Below, in pieces: positions 59,788 through 64,000 of a stretch of 64,000 nucleotides of DNA. This stretch comes from Rubrivivax sp. Lineage in GTDB: Bacteria > Pseudomonadota > Gammaproteobacteria > Burkholderiales > Burkholderiaceae_C. Position 1 is the stretch's first letter. The number at the start of each line of letters is the position of its first letter. The DNA lies in NCBI GenBank assembly GCA_019635315.1, contig JAHBZT010000002.1, positions 744,001 to 808,000 of the forward strand, written 5' to 3'. A program made the position numbers and the translations under genes. Below the pieces are notes generated by a model. It made no database searches. It was not told the DNA's origin and saw nothing but the letters and a program-made list of their open reading frames with translations.

Positions 59788-60938
59788 GCACCACCGACTG
59801 GAACAGCCTGGACACCGAGGACTTCCGCGCCAGGGTGCGCAGCTTCTTCGAGCGCAACTACCCCGAAGCCCTGCGTTACCCCAAACGTCGCCTGCGCTGG
59901 GCCGAGATCCGAGACTGGACGCTCAAGCTTTCGGCCCAGGGCTGGCTGGCGCCGAGCTGGCCGGTGCGCTACGGCGGCATGGGTCTGGCGCCCGACAAGC
60001 TGATCGCCTTCATCGAGGAGCAGGAGCGTCACGGGGTCGCCCGGGCGCCGGACATGGGCATTTCCATGGTCGGCCCGCTGCTCATCCAGCACGGCAGCGA
60101 CGAACAACGCGCGCACTACCTGCCCCGAATCCTGTCGTGCGAGGACATCTGGTGCCAGGGCTATTCCGAGCCCAACTCGGGCTCCGACCTGGCGAGCCTG
60201 CGCACCGAGGCGGTGGAAGACGGCGACGACTTCGTCGTCAATGGCCAGAAGACCTGGACCACGCTGGCCCAGGACGCCACCCACATCTTCCTGCTCGTGC
60301 GCACCGACAAGAACGCGAAGAAGCAGGAGGGCATCAGCTTCCTGCTCGCCGACATGAAGACGCCGGGCATCACCGTGCGCCCGATCCGCAACATCGCCGG
60401 CAACGAGGACTTCTGCGAGGTCTTCTTCGACAACGTGCGCGTCCCGCGCAGCCAGCGCGTCGGCGAGCTGAACAAGGGCTGGACGATCGCCAAGGCGCTG
60501 CTCAGCTTCGAACGCATCTTCCTCGGCAGCCCCAAGCAGAGCCAGTACGCGCTGGCCCGGGTGCGCGAGGCAGCCGAACTGCTGGGCTTGTTCGACGATC
60601 CCGTGTTCATCGATCGCTACACGCAGCTGGCGCTGGACGTGGCCGATCTGGGGACGCTGTACACCCGTTTCGTCGACCAGGTCAAACGCGGCGAGACGCT
60701 GGGCCCCGACGTGTCGATGCTGAAAGTCTTCGCCACCGAGACCTATTCGCGCCTGGCCAACCTGCTGGTCGAGATCGCCGGCGCCAGCGGCGGCACGCCG
60801 GGTGACATCGAGGTCGAGGGCGGCTGCATCGATGTGCTGACCACCTTCTACAACGCCCGGCCCGCCACCATCTACGGCGGCAGCAACGAGATCCAGCGCA
60901 ACATTCTCGCCACCCAAGTGCTGCAGCTGCCGGCCTGA
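59784..60938 (+). CDS. Acyl-CoA dehydrogenase, catalytic partner of the preceding gene
   Basis: The 384-aa protein has YSEPNSGSDLASLRTEAVED and VNGQKTWTTLAQDATHIFLL in the middle domain and IYGGSNEIQRNILATQVLQL at the C-terminus. The base is expected in LLSFERIFLGSPKQ. The FAD-contacting segments are complete, in contrast to the upstream subunit. The 4-nt overlap predicts equal production. The N-terminus (STTDWNSLDTEDFRARVRSF) is typical of the heteromeric FadE group. An SDR gene follows 55 nt downstream. Confidence 0.92.
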   Translation: MSTTDWNSLDTEDFRARVRSFFERNYPEALRYPKRRLRWAEIRDWTLKLSAQGWLAPSWPVRYGGMGLAPDKLIAFIEEQERHGVARAPDMGISMVGPLLIQHGSDEQRAHYLPRILSCEDIWCQGYSEPNSGSDLASLRTEAVEDGDDFVVNGQKTWTTLAQDATHIFLLVRTDKNAKKQEGISFLLADMKTPGITVRPIRNIAGNEDFCEVFFDNVRVPRSQRVGELNKGWTIAKALLSFERIFLGSPKQSQYALARVREAAELLGLFDDPVFIDRYTQLALDVADLGTLYTRFVDQVKRGETLGPDVSMLKVFATETYSRLANLLVEIAGASGGTPGDIEVEGGCIDVLTTFYNARPATIYGGSNEIQRNILATQVLQLPA

Positions 60939-60993
60939 CAGGCGGCGATTCACCGCCGATTCATTGCATTCAACGAGACAGGAGTTTGGAACC

Positions 60994-61914
60994 ATGAACC
61001 AAGGCACGATGCTGGAAGGCAAAGTGGCGGTGATCACCGGCTCGGGCCGCGGCATCGGCCGCGACATCGCGCTGCAGATGGCGGCCCAGGGCGCCAGGAT
61101 CGTCATCAACGACATCGGTGCTTCGGTCAGCGGCGAAGGCAGTGACGCCAGCCCCGGCCAGCAGGTGGTGGACGAGATCAAGGCCGGCGGCGGCGAGGCG
61201 GTGCTCTCCACCGACAGCGTGTCCGACTGGAAGGCGGCCAACCGCATCATCCAGTGCGCCGCAGACAGCTTCGGCCGCATCGACATCGTCGTCAACAACG
61301 CCGGCATCCTGCGTGACAGGCTGTTCTTCAACATGTCGATCGAGGAGTGGCACGCCGTGATCGACGTCCACCTGCACGGCACGTTCTACGTCTCGCGCGC
61401 CGCGGCACCGCACTTCAAGACGCAACAGTCGGGTGCCTATGTGCACATGACATCCACCTCGGGCCTGATCGGCAATCTGGGCCAGGCCAACTACGGTGCT
61501 GCCAAGCTCGGCATCGTGGCCCTGTCGCGCTCGATCGCGGGCGACATGAAGCGCTACAACGTGCGCTCCAACTGCATCTCGCCGTTCGCATGGAGCCGCA
61601 TGATCGGCTCGATCCCGACCGAGACGCCTGAGCAACAGGCGCGTGTCGAGAAACTGAAGAAACTCGACACCGCGCAGATCGCTCCGGTGGCCGCCTTTCT
61701 CGCCAGCGACGCCGCGGCCGAGGTGACGGCGCAGATCTTCGCCGTGCGCGGCAACGAGATCTTCCTGATGAGCCAGCCGCGCCCGGTGCGCGGCATGCAC
61801 ACTGCGGAAGGCTGGACGCCCGAGACCATTGCCGAGCGCGTGCTGCCGGCCATGAAGCAGAGCTTCTTCCCCCTGGAGACGTCGAACGTCGTCTTCTCCT
61901 GGGATCCGGTCTGA
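60994..61914 (+). CDS. SDR-family dehydrogenase (3-hydroxyacyl-CoA type)
   Basis: The 306-aa protein has the cofactor loop ITGSGRGIGRDIALQMAAQG, VNNAGILRDRLFFNMSIEEW (the NNAG motif with ILRDR, seen in 17-beta-HSD4-like hydroxyacyl-CoA dehydrogenases), Ser in VHMTSTSGLIGN and the YxxxK site in ANYGAAKLGIVAL. All catalytic residues are in place. The C-terminal extension (HTAEGWTPETIAERVLPAMK) is typical of this group. It would oxidise a 3-hydroxyacyl-CoA after the MaoC-type hydration encoded next. The ATG at 60994 has an AGGAG ribosome site 11 nt upstream. Confidence 0.92.
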   Translation: MNQGTMLEGKVAVITGSGRGIGRDIALQMAAQGARIVINDIGASVSGEGSDASPGQQVVDEIKAGGGEAVLSTDSVSDWKAANRIIQCAADSFGRIDIVVNNAGILRDRLFFNMSIEEWHAVIDVHLHGTFYVSRAAAPHFKTQQSGAYVHMTSTSGLIGNLGQANYGAAKLGIVALSRSIAGDMKRYNVRSNCISPFAWSRMIGSIPTETPEQQARVEKLKKLDTAQIAPVAAFLASDAAAEVTAQIFAVRGNEIFLMSQPRPVRGMHTAEGWTPETIAERVLPAMKQSFFPLETSNVVFSWDPV

Positions 61915-61924
61915 GGTCGACACG

Positions 61925-62782
61925 ATGGCGATCGACTACGACAAGCTGATGGCCTGGCCCTTCGAGGACGTGCGCCATCGCTACACCCGGCGCGACACCA
62001 TGCTGTATGCGCTCGGGCTGGGCCTGGGCGCCGACCCCACCGACGAGGGTGAACTGCGCTACGTCTACGAGAAGGATCTGGTCACGCTGCCGACGCTGCC
62101 GGTCGTGCTCGGCTACCCCGGCATGTGGCTGAAGGACCCGGCCACCGGCGTCGACGCGGTGCGCTTGGTCCATGGCGAGCAGAGCCTGACGATCCACCGC
62201 CACCCGGCGCCCGAGGGCGAAGTGATCGGCCGCACCCGGGTCACCGGCATCGTCGACAAGGGCACCGGCAAGGGCGCGCTCATCTACACCGAACGCCGCA
62301 TCACCGACGCCGCCAGCGGCGAGCCGATCGCCACGCTCGGCTCCACCACCTTCTGCCGCGCCGACGGCGGCTTCGGCGGGCCAACCGGACCGACCAAGCC
62401 GGTGCACGAGTTGCCGACGCGAGCGCCGGACCACGTCGTCGATCGCAAGACCCCGGCCGGCCTGGCCCTGATCTATCGGCTGTCGGGCGACTACAACCCG
62501 CTGCACGCCGAGCCCGCCCTGGCCCGCGCCGCAGGATTCGAGCGCCCCATCCTGCACGGCCTGGCCACCTACGGTATCGCCGGCTGGGCGATCACCCAAG
62601 CGGCCGGCGCAGGCGACCCCGCGCGCATCGTCTCGATCGAGACGCGTTTCTCGTCACCGGTCTATCCCGGCGAGACGATCAGTACCGAGGTCTGGCTCGA
62701 CGGCGGCGTCGTGTCGTTCCAGGCGCGTGTCGTCGAGCGCGATGTCGTCGTGCTCAACAACGGCCGCGCCGCACTGCGCTGA
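61925..62782 (+). CDS. MaoC-type (R)-specific enoyl-CoA hydratase
   Basis: The 285-aa double-hotdog protein is built like peroxisomal hydratase 2. The second half holds the hydratase-2 motif: YRLSGDYNPLHAEPALARAA (with Asp and His of the catalytic pair) followed by FERPILHGLATYGIAGWAIT. The first half (FEDVRHRYTRRDTMLYALGL) is the non-catalytic binding hotdog. With the 17-beta-HSD4-like SDR encoded 10 nt upstream, it repeats the two activities of multifunctional enzyme type 2, as in peroxisomal oxidation of branched acyl-CoA and in steroid side-chain oxidation. Confidence 0.92.
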   Translation: MAIDYDKLMAWPFEDVRHRYTRRDTMLYALGLGLGADPTDEGELRYVYEKDLVTLPTLPVVLGYPGMWLKDPATGVDAVRLVHGEQSLTIHRHPAPEGEVIGRTRVTGIVDKGTGKGALIYTERRITDAASGEPIATLGSTTFCRADGGFGGPTGPTKPVHELPTRAPDHVVDRKTPAGLALIYRLSGDYNPLHAEPALARAAGFERPILHGLATYGIAGWAITQAAGAGDPARIVSIETRFSSPVYPGETISTEVWLDGGVVSFQARVVERDVVVLNNGRAALR

Positions 62783-62822
62783 GTTGCGAACTTCTCTTCC
62801 ACCCTGCAACAGGACCATTCCC

Positions 62823-63626
62823 ATGAACTACTCCGACTTCCAGTTCCTCCAGTTCGACCACAAGCCCAACGGCATCCTGCTGATCACCATCAACCGCCCG
62901 GAGGTGATGAACGCCACCAACGCGCGGCTGCACTGGGAACTGACCAAGGTGTGGGGTGTGGCCAACGACGACCCGAAGACCAAGGTGGTCGTCATCACCG
63001 GCGCCGGCGACAAGGCGTTCTCGGCCGGCGGCGATCTGAACTGGGTCAACGACATGGTCGGCAACCCCGCGACCATCGGCAACGTGATGAACGAGGCCTC
63101 CGACATCGTCTACAACGTGATGGCCTGCGACAAGCCGGTGATCTCGGCGATCAACGGCGTGGCGGTCGGCGCGGGCCTGGCCGTGGCGATGATGGCTGAC
63201 ATCAGCATCATGGCCGAGGAAGCCAAGATCACCGATGGCCACGTCAAGCTCGGCGTGGCCGCCGGTGACCACGCCGCGATCTGCTGGCCGCTGCTGTGCG
63301 GCATGGCCAAGGCCAAGTACTACCTGATGACGGCCGAATTCGTGTCCGGCAAGGAAGCCGAGCGCATCGGCCTGGTGAGCCTGTGCGTGCCGCGCGCGCA
63401 GCTGATGGACAAGGCGATGGAAGTGGCCAACAAGCTGGCCTCGGGCAGCCAGCAGGCGATCCGCTTCACGAAGCGCTCGCTCAACGGGTGGATGAACATG
63501 GCGCGCCCGATCTTCGAGAGCTCGCTGGCCATGGAGATGCTGTGCTTCTTCGGCGACGACGCGAAGGAAGGCGTGGCCGCGGTGCGCGAGAAGCGCGCCG
63601 CGAACTTCCCGTCGGCCAAGGTCTGA
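62823..63626 (+). CDS. Enoyl-CoA hydratase/isomerase family protein
   Basis: The 267-aa crotonase-fold protein reads [20 protein letters not shown] at its N-terminus. The first oxyanion-hole segment is [17 protein letters not shown], and the second is [20 protein letters not shown]. The Glu pair of a classical hydratase is not clear: near [16 protein letters not shown] an Asp stands where the second catalytic Glu would be, so it may be an isomerase or a lyase-like member. The ATG at 62823 is preferred to the upstream one because the protein then begins at the usual place. It is followed 46 nt later by another dehydrogenase. Confidence 0.87.
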   Translation: MNYSDFQFLQFDHKPNGILLITINRPEVMNATNARLHWELTKVWGVANDDPKTKVVVITGAGDKAFSAGGDLNWVNDMVGNPATIGNVMNEASDIVYNVMACDKPVISAINGVAVGAGLAVAMMADISIMAEEAKITDGHVKLGVAAGDHAAICWPLLCGMAKAKYYLMTAEFVSGKEAERIGLVSLCVPRAQLMDKAMEVANKLASGSQQAIRFTKRSLNGWMNMARPIFESSLAMEMLCFFGDDAKEGVAAVREKRAANFPSAKV

Positions 63627-63672
63627 GCGCAACGCACGACGGCAGCACCGCATCACGTCACAGGAGTTACGC

Positions 63673-64000
63673 ATGGATTTCGCCCTCACCCAGGAACAAC
63701 GCATGGTCTACGAGTACGGCGACCGCGTGTCGCAACGCTTCGACCACAAGTACTGGAAGGCCTACGCCGAGAAGAGCGAACCGCCGGCCGAGCTGTACCA
63801 GCAGATCACCGACGACGGTTTCCTCGGCATCATGGTGCCCGAGGCCTACGGCGGCGCCGGCCAGGGCATGACCGAGATGCTGCTGTTCATGGAGGGGCTC
63901 GCCAACAACGGCATCCCGCTGCTGAACCTGGTGGTCGGCCCCACCATGACGATGGGCCTGCTGGCCAAGCACGCCAGCGAGACCATGAAGCGCCGCCTGC
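63673..64000 (+). CDS. Acyl-CoA dehydrogenase, 5' part (runs off the window)
   Basis: The first 109 codons are visible: MDFALTQEQRMVYEYGDRVS, then PPAELYQQITDDGFLGIMVP and EAYGGAGQGMTEMLLFMEGL. These are the N-terminal helices of an acyl-CoA dehydrogenase, with the helix-turn before the FAD domain still to come. The ATG at 63673 has a strong ribosome site (CAGGAGTTACGC). It continues the same plus-strand operon. Confidence 0.85.
   Translation, partial: MDFALTQEQRMVYEYGDRVSQRFDHKYWKAYAEKSEPPAELYQQITDDGFLGIMVPEAYGGAGQGMTEMLLFMEGLANNGIPLLNLVVGPTMTMGLLAKHASETMKRRL

Noticed and set aside
59400-61382. 660-aa open frame on the minus strand
   Set aside because: It is antisense to three coherent dehydrogenase and SDR genes, has a low-complexity His/Arg/Ala-rich translation and no family motif. 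It is a shadow of GC-rich third positions.

Overview
The window is GC-rich (high GC at third codon positions) and most resembles a chromosome segment of a beta-proteobacterium of the order Burkholderiales, probably near the Rubrivivax/Leptothrix/Methylibium group. This is inferred from gene content and codon style only; there is no rRNA or marker gene to confirm it. Apart from one 7 kb accessory island, genes are packed in long operons with many 1-17 nt overlaps. I saw no tRNA, rRNA or CRISPR array.

Layout. 1-2290: the 5' part of a PAS sensor gene and a MocR-type regulator, both on the minus strand. 2291-9647: an accessory island with a dyad-rich non-coding stretch, a DUF2188 protein, an excisionase-HTH/PIN toxin-antitoxin pair, an orphan VapB-like antitoxin, a complete IS21-family element (5330-8191) joined to the 3' stump of an IS66 transposase, and decayed ORFs. 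9648-12757: bioB-panD-panB-panC. 12921-18300: a minus-strand operon for acyl-CoA dehydrogenase, CaiB-type CoA transferase, MmgE/PrpD, CitE-like lyase and a citrate-synthase-like protein. 18414-20863: etfA, etfB and a TetR regulator. 20950-25520: acyl-CoA dehydrogenase, thiolase and FadJ-like protein. 25931-40726: a long plus-strand run with a biotin-dependent acyl-CoA carboxylase of the AtuC/AtuF type, four CoA-processing enzymes, a MoxR/CoxE pair, a Nudix-MBL fusion, an AtuA-family protein, a MerR regulator and a hydrolase. 40833-46913: hybrid kinase, TauD-like dioxygenase, bioA, bioD and bioF in one overlapping minus-strand operon. 46954-49781 and 49847-50635: two divergent units (acyl-CoA dehydrogenase, DUF35 and thiolase-like proteins against an SDR). 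50644-55140: acyl-CoA synthetase, hydrolases, a solute-binding protein and a transglutaminase-like protein. 55312-64000: 2,4-dienoyl-CoA reductase, five acyl-CoA dehydrogenases (the last cut by the window), SDR, MaoC hydratase and enoyl-CoA hydratase.

How it fits together. The catabolic operons look like one pathway for a branched or isoprenoid-like acid handled as CoA thioesters. Many acyl-CoA dehydrogenases feed a dedicated ETF, a biotin carboxylase handles a beta-methyl-branched enoyl-CoA, and aldolase or thiolase-type enzymes cleave the chain. Biotin and pantothenate (CoA) synthesis genes lie between these operons. The strongest new signal is a 14-bp dyad, CNAACRNNCGTTAG, found five times, each time just upstream of one of these operons, including between the TetR gene and its divergent neighbour. 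I infer a TetR-controlled regulon that links the dispersed units. The substrate cannot be read from sequence alone.
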